A stretch of DNA of 7,250 nucleotides from contig CANQKU010000054.1 of assembly GCA_947624535.1 (NCBI GenBank), positions 1-7,250 of the forward strand, written 5' to 3'. Positions 1 to 5,198 of the stretch are shown here, piece by piece. Source of the stretch: an uncultured Bacilli bacterium. Its GTDB lineage: Bacteria; Bacillota_I; Bacilli_A; RF39; UBA660. Below the pieces are notes generated by a model. The model was not told where the DNA came from. It saw nothing but the letters and a program-made list of their open reading frames with translations, and did no database searches. The position numbers were made by a program, and so were the translations under genes. Each line of letters begins with the position of its first letter. The stretch's first letter is position 1.

Positions 1-45
1 ATAATCACCTACACCCTATTTTGGTATTCCTATACATACACACCT

Positions 46-74
46 ATTATACCATAATTCGGGGTGTTTTTTAA
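46..74 (-). promoter_or_regulatory. Leftward promoter for a gene beyond the left edge
   Basis: Read on the minus strand, a perfect -10 hexamer TATAAT (positions 51-46) is preceded by TGG, giving an extended -10 element. A 4/6 match to the -35 consensus (TTAAAA) lies 17 bp upstream. Purine-rich AGGGTG (17-12) and AGGTG (10-6) close to the edge could be ribosome binding sites for a leftward gene starting at or just outside position 1. It lies immediately downstream of the comK terminator, so it begins a new transcription unit. The identity of the driven gene cannot be seen. Confidence 0.6.
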
Positions 75-76
75 AG

Positions 77-103
77 AAAAAATAGCTTAATTGCTATTTT
101 TTT
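77..103. terminator. Hairpin terminator overlapping the comK stop codon
   Basis: Perfect 10-bp arms AAAAAATAGC (77-86) and GCTATTTTTT (93-102) enclose a 6-nt loop (87-92). The arms end in A and T runs on opposite sides, so the element could terminate transcripts from either direction. On the minus strand it follows comK, whose last sense codons form one arm and whose TAA stop sits in the loop. The stem is mostly A-T with one small GC core, so efficiency is uncertain. Confidence 0.65.
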
Positions 104-548
104 GTAGATTTTTTCTATTTCTCATAATTAAATCTAATCTAGAAGCTCTCATAATTTGATTTTCTATTGTTCTTTTTGAAACTGGAATTGTAATGGTTAT
201 TCCATTATTAAATTCTATTTTTGTACTATTAAAATTTTCATTAGATATCTTTTTAATATTTTTTAAAGATATCCAAATACAATCATTAGAAGTTGGTGAA
301 TTTGTTGGAAAAAAGATTAAATTTTTACTATTTTCCACAATAATTGGTACTTTATAATTAACATTTAAAATTGATTTAGTACCCTCTTTTCTTCCTTCAT
401 AAGAAGATCCAAAATATTTACAACTATAATCTAAAATTTCAAATGGTGTGTGATTAATAATATATTGTGTTTCATCTTCTAATATTTTACTTTTGTTTTC
501 ATCTTCGGGAAGGACTGCTAAAGTTCCTTCATTAATTTCATAATTCAT
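87..548 (-). CDS. comK: ComK-family competence transcription factor, C-terminally short
   Basis: This 153-residue protein resembles ComK, the DNA-binding master activator of competence genes in Bacillus (established family knowledge). Family-like segments appear in the expected order: AVLPED (residues 11-16), SCKYFGSSYEGRKEGT (42-57, the best-matching block), FFPTNSPTSNDCIWIS (79-94), NGITITIPVS (115-124) and ENQIMRASRL (129-138). B. subtilis ComK has 192 residues. This one ends about 35-40 residues earlier, losing the tail that carries the MecA-binding FMLYPK signal. The start is supported by AGGGGGT (562-556) placed 7 nt before the ATG. The gene lies downstream of dnaN in the same direction, across a 234-bp gap, and ends in a terminator, so the end looks natural rather than frameshifted. 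The identification rests on motif recall. Whether it controls competence or another regulon is inference. Confidence 0.85.
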   Translation of the reverse strand: MNYEINEGTLAVLPEDENKSKILEDETQYIINHTPFEILDYSCKYFGSSYEGRKEGTKSILNVNYKVPIIVENSKNLIFFPTNSPTSNDCIWISLKNIKKISNENFNSTKIEFNNGITITIPVSKRTIENQIMRASRLDLIMRNRKNLQKNSN

Positions 549-566
549 AATATTTACCCCCTATTA

Positions 567-587
567 GAAAACGAAAATTTCGCTTTC
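567..587. repeat. Inverted repeat upstream of comK, possible operator
   Basis: Arms GAAAACGAAA (567-576) and TTTCGCTTTC (578-587) are reverse complements with one mismatch around a single central A. The repeat ends 18 bp before the comK ATG, just upstream of its ribosome binding site. On the minus strand it contains AAAG-N5-TTTT and AAAT-N5-TTTT, each one mismatch from the ComK box AAAA-N5-TTTT. This fits an operator or autoregulatory site, but in AT-rich DNA such matches also arise by chance. Confidence 0.5.
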
Positions 588-595
588 AAAAAACA

Positions 596-628
596 ACTAT
601 AACATAACGATTTGTCGAAATTTGTAGA
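596..628 (-). promoter_or_regulatory. Weak candidate comK promoter
   Basis: On the minus strand TATAGT (601-596) is a 5/6 match to the -10 consensus, but no good -35 sits at 16-18 bp. A TCGACA hexamer (618-613) is only 11 bp away. An alternative pairing is TCTACA (628-623) with TGTTAT (604-599) at 18 bp, each matching 4/6. A poor -35 would be expected of an activator-dependent promoter. Placing transcription initiation here is inference. Confidence 0.3.
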
Positions 629-640
629 ATTTTGTAACAT
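611..640. repeat. Three tandem 10-bp phased TTTGT repeats
   Basis: Three consecutive decamers, TTTGTCGAAA (611-620), TTTGTAGAAT (621-630) and TTTGTAACAT (631-640), each begin with TTTGT in exact 10-bp register. They lie 63-92 bp upstream of the comK start, at or just upstream of its candidate promoter. One-turn periodicity is typical of iterated protein-binding half-sites on one DNA face or of phased bending. The binding factor is unknown. Confidence 0.5.
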
Positions 641-720
641 TAATAAAATATCTACTATTATATTGTATTGTTATAAATTACATTACTACGTTAAAATTTA
701 AATTTTTTTTACTATTTCTA

Positions 721-759
721 GAAAAAATAAAATTAAGTGATGTTATTTTCATCTTTAAT
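721..759 (-). terminator. Weak candidate terminator after dnaN
   Basis: On the minus strand ATTAA (759-755) and GATG (742-739 on the opposite arm CATC at 750-753) form an imperfect stem: ATTAA/TTAAT plus GATG/CATC separated by a small internal loop, with a 7-nt apical loop at 743-749. A T-rich run corresponds to 721-731. The stem is short, so dnaN-comK read-through remains possible. Confidence 0.3.
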
Positions 760-782
760 ATTATGAATTATAAGTATAAATT

Positions 783-1907
783 TTAATACGTTCTAATTGG
801 TAGTACTAATTGTGTTAATGTATCATCTTCACTAGATTTAACTAGTATAGGTTTAATTTCCCCTACAAAATGTATTTCCACAGTTTTTGTGGAAAAAGAT
901 TTTAAAGCCTCCATCATATATTTAGCACTAAAAGAAATCTTAATATTTTCCTGATTATTTTTCTCAATAGGCATCTTTTCTTCTACTCTACCAATTTCTT
1001 GAGAAGAAGATTTAACAATTAATAAATTATCTTTTGTTTCTAAAGTAACAATATTTTTATCCTTATCACTTGTTAAAATACTAGCGCGATCAATAACATT
1101 ATATAAATCATTAATAGTTGTAGAAATAGTTAAAAACTCTTCTTTAGGTATTAAATTAGAAGTATTTGGATAAGTTCCATTTATTAATCTAGATTGAAAT
1201 TTAATATTTTTATATACTAATAAGATTTTATTATTAGTAACATGTAGTTCTACATGTTCATTTTCATCTTCTCCTAGGATTTTACAAAATTCCATAAGAT
1301 TATGGCTAGGTATAACAATATTATAATTTTCTTCACTAGACTCCTTTAAAGTAATAACTTTTCTAGCTAAACGGTAAGAGTCTGTTGAATTACATTCTAA
1401 GATATTTCCTACTATATTAAAATTAATTCCTGTTAAAACAGGTTTAGTTTCTTCGTTAGAAGCTGCAAAAGCAGTTTGAGCTACAATATTTTTAAATACT
1501 TTATTATCTATTATAACTTTCTTTTTAGATTCTTCTAAATTAATATTAGGATATTCTTCTTCACTAATACCATTTAAATGAAACTCACTATTTTTTGTAT
1601 AAATTAATATCTTTAACTCATCAAATACTTCTATATTAATATATTCATCATCTAATTTTCTAACAATATCTAAAATATATTTTCCTTGTATAATAATACT
1701 ACCCTCTTTTTCTACTTTAGCATTATCATTTATAGGTATAAATGTTTGAATAGTAATATCATTATCACTTGCAGTTAGAGTTAGTTTATTCTTCCTTAAA
1801 TCAAATTTAATACCTGCTAAAACAGGGATTAGATTTTTTGTAGAGATAGCTTTTGATACTTTATTTAAAGCCTCTAATAAAATGTCTTTTTTAATTGTAA
1901 ATTTCAT
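783..1907 (-). CDS. dnaN: DNA polymerase III beta subunit (sliding clamp)
   Basis: This 374-residue protein has the usual length of the bacterial beta clamp, a ring-shaped homodimer that tethers DNA polymerase to DNA. It begins with the family-typical MKFTIKKDILLEALNKVSKA, shows the domain-2 signature PVLTGINF, and ends in LVLPIRTY, close to the invariant C-terminus that lines the partner-binding pocket. No domain is missing. The ATG at 1907 is supported by AGAAGGA (1920-1914) 6 nt upstream. It lies downstream of dnaA in the same direction across a 122-bp gap with DnaA boxes, the classical dnaA-dnaN arrangement. Near its 3' end, at 875-896, it contains a hairpin made of two facing DnaA-box-like sequences. 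No recF or gyrB follows it within the window. Confidence 0.97.
   Translation of the reverse strand: MKFTIKKDILLEALNKVSKAISTKNLIPVLAGIKFDLRKNKLTLTASDNDITIQTFIPINDNAKVEKEGSIIIQGKYILDIVRKLDDEYINIEVFDELKILIYTKNSEFHLNGISEEEYPNINLEESKKKVIIDNKVFKNIVAQTAFAASNEETKPVLTGINFNIVGNILECNSTDSYRLARKVITLKESSEENYNIVIPSHNLMEFCKILGEDENEHVELHVTNNKILLVYKNIKFQSRLINGTYPNTSNLIPKEEFLTISTTINDLYNVIDRASILTSDKDKNIVTLETKDNLLIVKSSSQEIGRVEEKMPIEKNNQENIKISFSAKYMMEALKSFSTKTVEIHFVGEIKPILVKSSEDDTLTQLVLPIRTY
875..896. repeat. Facing DnaA-box-like hairpin inside dnaN
   Basis: TTTCCACA (875-882) and TGTGGAAA (888-895) are perfect inverted repeats with a 5-nt spacer. The right arm extends to TGTGGAAAA, the same 9-mer that occurs twice in the dnaA-dnaN gap. 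The sequence also encodes conserved clamp residues near STKTVEI, so coding constraint may explain it. Confidence 0.45.
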
Positions 1908-1947
1908 ATATATTCCTTCTTTCTTATAGTTTTTTTTATATTATTAC

Positions 1948-2045
1948 TGTGGAAAAAGTTTAAAACATTATTTTTCCTTATTATTAAACAAAAATTTATA
2001 ATTTTTCTTGTGGAAAAAGATGAGAATTATCAGGGATTATTCACA
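1948..2045. other. DnaA-box cluster between dnaA and dnaN (oriC downstream part)
   Basis: Two identical minus-strand boxes, TTTTCCACA, lie at 1956-1948 and 2017-2009, with their starts 61 bp apart. A third plus-strand match, TTATTCACA (2037-2045), overlaps the last dnaA codons. All fit the relaxed TTWTNCACA consensus. The surrounding 122-bp gap is almost pure A/T and contains no gene. On the minus strand the box at 1956-1948 is followed by GTAATAATATAA, a 3-nt-periodic stretch reminiscent of DnaA-trio elements. In Bacillus the unwinding site lies in the dnaA-dnaN gap, so this is a plausible unwinding region. Confidence 0.7.
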
Positions 2046-3433
2046 ACACCTTCTCCAATGTCATTTTTTAATTTCTCAATAATCTTAGCTAAGTCACTAT
2101 TAACTTTAATTTCTTGATCAATTTTTTCAACTGAATGCATAACTGTAGAATGGTCTTTTCCACCAAACTCAGTACCAATTTTTGGAAATGATTCAGAAGT
2201 CATTGTCCTACATAAATACATAGCAATTTGTCTTGGAAAAGAAATATTTGAACTTCTTTTTTTACTCCTTATATCTTCTACTGTAATTTGAAAATATTCA
2301 GATACAATTTTTTGAATTCTGTGGATATTATTTTTTTCAGAAATCCCCTTACTAATAAAATCTTTTAAAGCTTCAATTGCTAAATCTAAGGTTATTCCTA
2401 CTCCACCCATCATTGCTGAATATGCAATTAAACGAGTAATAGAGCCTTCTAATTGTCTAACGTCAGTTCCAATATTTGAGGCAATATACTCAATTACGTC
2501 TTCTGGAATTTCTTTTTCAAAGTTCCCTGCCGAAATCTTTTTCTTAATAATTTCAGTTCGTAAGGAAAAGTCAGGTGGAAAAATATTAACAGTTAAACCC
2601 CAACAAAACCTAGTTCTAAGTCTATCTTCTAATAATTTCAAGTCATCTGGTGACCTATCTGAAGATATAATAATTTGTTTACTATCATTATAAAGAGTAT
2701 TAAATGTGTGGAAAAATTCTTGTTGAGTTTGAGTTGCGCCTCCTAAAAATTGAATATCATCGATAATTAAAACATCTACATTTCTATATTTATTTTTAAA
2801 AAAGTCTATGTAATTAAAATTAGTTCCCTTATCATCTCGTTTATTTATACCAATAAAGTCTTGAATAAACTGATCACTTGTGACATATAAAACTTTTCTA
2901 TTACTATTTTCAATAATATAGTTACCAATCGCATGCATTAAATGAGTTTTTCCTAGTCCACTATTTCCATAAATAAATAAGGGATTATACATATTACCAG
3001 GATTTTCTGCAACTGATAAGGCTGCGGCGTGAGCAAATTTATTACTATTTCCAACGATGAAATTATCAAATGAATATTTCTTATTTAAATTTGTTTGAAA
3101 AGGATTAGGTGGAACTCCAGTTTGAGTTTTAGGATTTTCACTCATAACAATATCTTGAACAATACTTTCACTAATATCTTTTTTTATTTCAGCTTCTAAT
3201 ATAAATTCAAGTTCAAAATTAGTTCCTGTTATATCATTTAATTTTTCAGTAATTAAAGCAGAATATTTATCAGCTAAATGCTTTTTATGAATTTGCATAG
3301 GGACAATAATATAGGCCTTACCATTATCTAATTTGTGGAGTTTAGTATCATTAAACCAGGTATCGAATGCTAAAGAAGTAAGTTCAGACTTAATTTGGGT
3401 TAAGAATTTATTCCACAAAATATCTACATTCAT
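2030..3433 (-). CDS. dnaA: Chromosomal replication initiator DnaA
   Basis: DnaA binds DnaA boxes at oriC and unwinds DNA in its ATP form. I choose the ATG at 3433-3431 (467 residues): GGGGAG (3448-3443) lies 9 nt upstream of it, but abuts the alternative ATG at 3442 with no spacer. MNVDILWNKF also resembles usual DnaA N-termini. Residues in this numbering: domain I about 1-85; a short linker; Walker A GNSGLGKT 156-163; Walker B LIIDDIQ 222-228; SSDR 257-260; LEDRLRTRF 268-276; sensor II region TDVRQLEGS 323-331; DNA-binding signature GGKDHSTVMHS 424-434. All domains are present. Oddities are Cys where RSRFEWGL usually has Glu, and Lys for Arg in the GRDHTTV motif. The TGA stop is followed directly by TAA. 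DnaA boxes flank the gene on both sides, so autoregulation is likely. Confidence 0.98.
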   Translation of the reverse strand: MNVDILWNKFLTQIKSELTSLAFDTWFNDTKLHKLDNGKAYIIVPMQIHKKHLADKYSALITEKLNDITGTNFELEFILEAEIKKDISESIVQDIVMSENPKTQTGVPPNPFQTNLNKKYSFDNFIVGNSNKFAHAAALSVAENPGNMYNPLFIYGNSGLGKTHLMHAIGNYIIENSNRKVLYVTSDQFIQDFIGINKRDDKGTNFNYIDFFKNKYRNVDVLIIDDIQFLGGATQTQQEFFHTFNTLYNDSKQIIISSDRSPDDLKLLEDRLRTRFCWGLTVNIFPPDFSLRTEIIKKKISAGNFEKEIPEDVIEYIASNIGTDVRQLEGSITRLIAYSAMMGGVGITLDLAIEALKDFISKGISEKNNIHRIQKIVSEYFQITVEDIRSKKRSSNISFPRQIAMYLCRTMTSESFPKIGTEFGGKDHSTVMHSVEKIDQEIKVNSDLAKIIEKLKNDIGEGVVNNP

Positions 3434-3442
3434 TCGAACCAT

Positions 3443-3448
3443 CTCCCC
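3443..3448 (-). promoter_or_regulatory. dnaA ribosome binding site that decides the start
   Basis: GGGGAG on the minus strand ends directly at the upstream ATG (3442) and lies 9 nt from the second ATG (3433). Only the second spacing allows normal initiation, which removes three residues from the longest reading frame. Confidence 0.7.
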
Positions 3449-3449
3449 A

Positions 3450-3500
3450 CAAAAATAATTAATTAAAACTAGTGTACATGAAATTGTTGAAAAAATAAAT
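3450..3500 (-). promoter_or_regulatory. Upstream region of dnaA, no clear promoter
   Basis: No consensus promoter is seen on the minus strand upstream of dnaA. The best candidate pairs TCAACA (4/6 to the -35 consensus) with TTTAAT (5/6 to the -10 consensus) about 18 bp apart. It lies immediately next to the DnaA-box cluster, which would fit repression by DnaA, but this is tentative. Confidence 0.25.
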
Positions 3501-3519
3501 AGAAAAATTTAAAAAAAAA

Positions 3520-3661
3520 TAATCCACATACAATCCACAAAAATATCCACAACTAAAACTAAGAAACAATAAAGAATTTATATAATTATCCACATTTTCC
3601 ACAAATTTTAATAAACAATAGTGAATTAAATTATCAACAATCCTGTGGATAAAGTGGAAAA
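3520..3661. other. oriC: Candidate oriC: DnaA-box cluster upstream of dnaA
   Basis: This lies in the 322-bp gene-free stretch 3434-3755 between the divergent dnaA and rpmH genes. Exact TTATCCACA boxes occur at 3586-3594 (plus) and 3652-3644 (minus). Near matches are TAATCCACA 3520-3528, CAATCCACA 3531-3539 (two mismatches), ATATCCACA 3543-3551, TTTTCCACA 3595-3603, TTATCAACA 3631-3639 and, on the minus strand, TTTTCCACT 3661-3653. Two pairs abut with no spacer and face each other. An A/T-only tract lies at about 3504-3522. Together with boxes in the dnaA-dnaN gap this reproduces the bipartite Bacillus-type origin. The unwinding site itself cannot be fixed from sequence alone. Confidence 0.9.
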
Positions 3662-3694
3662 TTATATTTATATACTAATTTTTCATCTATTTAA

Positions 3695-3724
3695 TTGACA
3701 AAAGTAGGTTTTTACTATTATAAT
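3695..3724 (+). promoter_or_regulatory. Consensus promoter for rpmH and the rightward operon
   Basis: A perfect -35 TTGACA (3695-3700) and a perfect -10 TATAAT (3719-3724) are separated by 18 bp. Transcription would begin near 3731, giving a leader of about 25 nt before rpmH. It is the strongest promoter in the window and probably drives rpmH-rnpA and, by read-through, yidC and jag. Confidence 0.85.
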
Positions 3725-3755
3725 AATGTAGATTTATGTCTGGAGGTGGAATAAA

Positions 3756-3878
3756 ATGAAAAGAACATATCAACCAAACAATCGTAAAAAAGCTAAAAAA
3801 CATGGATTTTTTGCTCGTAAAGTATCAAATATATTAAATTCTCGTCGTAAAAAAGGTCGTAAAAGAATTTGTAAGTAA
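3756..3878 (+). CDS. rpmH: 50S ribosomal protein L34, shortened
   Basis: This encodes 40 residues, beginning MKRTYQPNNRKKAKKHGFFA and ending SRRKKGRKRICK. It is the small, very basic L34 that packs against 23S rRNA in the large subunit. MKRTYQPN, HGF and the RRKKGRK tail identify it. The usual protein has about 44 residues. By eye, four residues of the central TKNGR-type segment are missing between HGFFARKVS and NILNSRR, and the normal Leu-Ser-Ala end is replaced by Ile-Cys-Lys. GGAGGTG (3742-3748) lies 7 nt before the ATG. A consensus promoter precedes it and rnpA follows, the near-universal rpmH-rnpA pairing beside oriC. The reading frame is intact, so the deletion is in frame. Confidence 0.96.
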   Translation: MKRTYQPNNRKKAKKHGFFARKVSNILNSRRKKGRKRICK

Positions 3879-3905
3879 TCCACAATATTAAAACTGTGGG
3901 TTTTT
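3879..3905 (+). terminator. Weak terminator or attenuator between rpmH and rnpA
   Basis: CCACA (3880-3884) pairs with TGTGG (3895-3899), extended by one U-G wobble, around a 10-nt loop, and is followed by five T residues (3901-3905). The 5-bp stem with a large loop suggests partial termination, which would give more L34 than RNase P protein. The left arm is also part of TAATCCACA (3876-3884), one mismatch from a DnaA box. Confidence 0.5.
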
Positions 3906-3924
3906 CTATAGATTGGAGATAATT

Positions 3925-4260
3925 ATGATGAAAAAAAAAGATATTGTAAAAAGTCCAAGAGATTTTACTAAAATTATCAAAACTGGAAATAAAGTAAGTA
4001 ATCGTAGTTTTGTCATCTATTATCTAAAAGGATTAAACGATAAAAGTCGTTATGGAATATCTGTAGGAACAAAATTAGGAAATGCTGTATGTAGAAATCT
4101 ATATAAAAGAAGAATTAGAATGTTAATTTCCCAAAATAATAGTTTAAATGACTTAGGAAATGATTATATCATTTTATTAAGAAAAAATGCCTTGAGTTTA
4201 ACATTTCAAGATTTATCTAAAGATTTTAATAACTTACTAAATAAATTAAAGGAGCTATAA
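3925..4260 (+). CDS. rnpA: Ribonuclease P protein component
   Basis: This small basic protein partners the RNase P RNA and helps it bind pre-tRNA leaders for 5'-end maturation. With the ATG at 3925 it has 111 residues, normal for the family. An in-frame TTG at 3913 overlaps the ribosome binding site GGAG (3915-3918), so it is not the start. ATG 3925 (6 nt spacing) or 3928 (9 nt) are both possible. The signature is KLGNAVCRNLYKRRIR, matching the family pattern GNAV-RNRxKR-xIR except that the third residue of RNR is Leu. It follows rpmH after a weak hairpin. Its TAA overlaps the yidC ATG by one base (TAATG), so translation is probably coupled. The rnpB RNA is not in the window. Confidence 0.95.
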   Translation: MMKKKDIVKSPRDFTKIIKTGNKVSNRSFVIYYLKGLNDKSRYGISVGTKLGNAVCRNLYKRRIRMLISQNNSLNDLGNDYIILLRKNALSLTFQDLSKDFNNLLNKLKEL

Positions 4261-5198
4261 TGAAGACAAAAACTAAAAAAATTACATTTATATTTCTAAT
4301 AGGTTTAATTTTATTAACAACAGGTTGTACCAAAACTTTAACAGATAAGAAAAATCAACCAGTAAAAAATGAAGTAACAGGTCAAAATTTAACCGAAAAT
4401 ATATTATGTAAACCAATAGATAAAGAAGTACAAAAAATATATAAGAAAAATGGGGTTAAAATAGATAAGCTTCCTGAATGTAAAAATTTTAAAGTTACTA
4501 GTGGTAAATATGAAGGATTATGGACAACACTTTTTGTTAAACCCTTAGCTTATATTTTATTAAAACTAGGTATCTTTTTAAAGAATAATTTTGCTTTATC
4601 ATTAATTATTATAAGTTTAATTATTAGATTAATTGCTTATCCATTTACTAAAAAAACAGCAATGCAATCAGAGTTAATTCAAAAAGCTCAACCTGAACTT
4701 AATAAAATTCAAAATAAATATAAAGATAAGCAAGATCAAGAATCGATGATGAAACAAAGTCAAGAAATGATGGCTGTTTATAAAAAATATAATATAAGTC
4801 CAATGTCAGGATGTTTATTTTCAATGATTCAACTTCCATTATTTATAGCATTTTTTGAAGCTGTTCAAAGAATACCAGCTATATTTGAAGGAAAATTTTT
4901 AACCCTTCAACTAGGTACAACACCAATTGTAGGTTTTGGAACAAGTGGAGTAGTAGCATACATTATCTTAATGCTTTTGATAGCTTTATCAACATTTTTC
5001 TCATTTAAATTAAATATGACTGGTAATTCATTAGATGCTAATATGAAAATGATGCCAATGATGATGAGTGGAATGATTATAGTAATGGGTCTATTTATGC
5101 CATCAGCTCTTGGAATATATTGGGTTACTACCAATCTATTTACAATAATTCAAAATTTGTTAGTAAAAAGGAGTAAAGGAAAATATGGAAAAGCATAA
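4260..5198 (+). CDS. yidC: Membrane protein insertase YidC (lipoprotein type)
   Basis: YidC/OxaA inserts membrane proteins alone or with Sec. The 312 residues start with a basic N-terminus and a hydrophobic core ending LLTTGC, a signal peptide with a lipobox and probable lipidated Cys23, as in Gram-positive YidC/SpoIIIJ. Hydrophobic segments lie at about 90-104, 110-128, 184-203, 230-250 and 268-300 (the last probably two passes split near Pro281). Arg123 in LIIRLIAYP matches the conserved groove arginine. KYNISPMSGCLFSMIQLP (176-193) and ALGIYWVTTNLF (283-294) are family signatures. A linker of about 60 residues between Cys23 and the first membrane segment carries Cys50 and Cys74 and is longer than I recall for SpoIIIJ. 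AAAGGAG (4248-4254) is 5 nt before the start. The 3' end overlaps jag by 14 nt. Confidence 0.95.
   Translation: MKTKTKKITFIFLIGLILLTTGCTKTLTDKKNQPVKNEVTGQNLTENILCKPIDKEVQKIYKKNGVKIDKLPECKNFKVTSGKYEGLWTTLFVKPLAYILLKLGIFLKNNFALSLIIISLIIRLIAYPFTKKTAMQSELIQKAQPELNKIQNKYKDKQDQESMMKQSQEMMAVYKKYNISPMSGCLFSMIQLPLFIAFFEAVQRIPAIFEGKFLTLQLGTTPIVGFGTSGVVAYIILMLLIALSTFFSFKLNMTGNSLDANMKMMPMMMSGMIIVMGLFMPSALGIYWVTTNLFTIIQNLLVKRSKGKYGKA

Noticed and set aside
21..55. GGTAT...ATACC inverted repeat around the left-edge promoter
   Set aside because: The arms are only 5 bp with a spacer of more than 20 bp, not distinguishable from chance.
693..706. 14-bp palindrome AAAATTTAAATTTT as a ComK operator
   Set aside because: It is a pure A/T palindrome, common by chance at this composition, and its AAAA/TTTT spacing is six rather than the required five.
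2027..2032. Possible TGA-as-Trp recoding at the end of dnaA
   Set aside because: TGA is followed directly by TAA, the dnaA Trp codons checked are TGG, and the family-length genes contain no internal TGA, so a normal stop is simpler.
2320..2328. TGTGGATAT and, at 2707-2715, TGTGGAAAA as DnaA boxes inside dnaA
   Set aside because: They encode conserved DnaA residues (NIHRIQ and FFHTF), are isolated, and are not arranged with other boxes; chance is likely.
3434..3442. Upstream ATG of dnaA at 3442
   Set aside because: The Shine-Dalgarno sequence abuts it with no spacer, while the ATG at 3433 has 9-nt spacing and gives a normal DnaA N-terminus.
3913..3924. TTG as the rnpA start
   Set aside because: The TTG overlaps the GGAG ribosome binding site that serves ATG 3925/3928, so it cannot be used with that site.
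4907..5134. 75-residue open frame on the minus strand inside yidC
   Set aside because: It lies wholly within the well-supported yidC gene, has no ribosome binding site worth noting, and its hydrophobic composition mirrors the membrane segments on the other strand.
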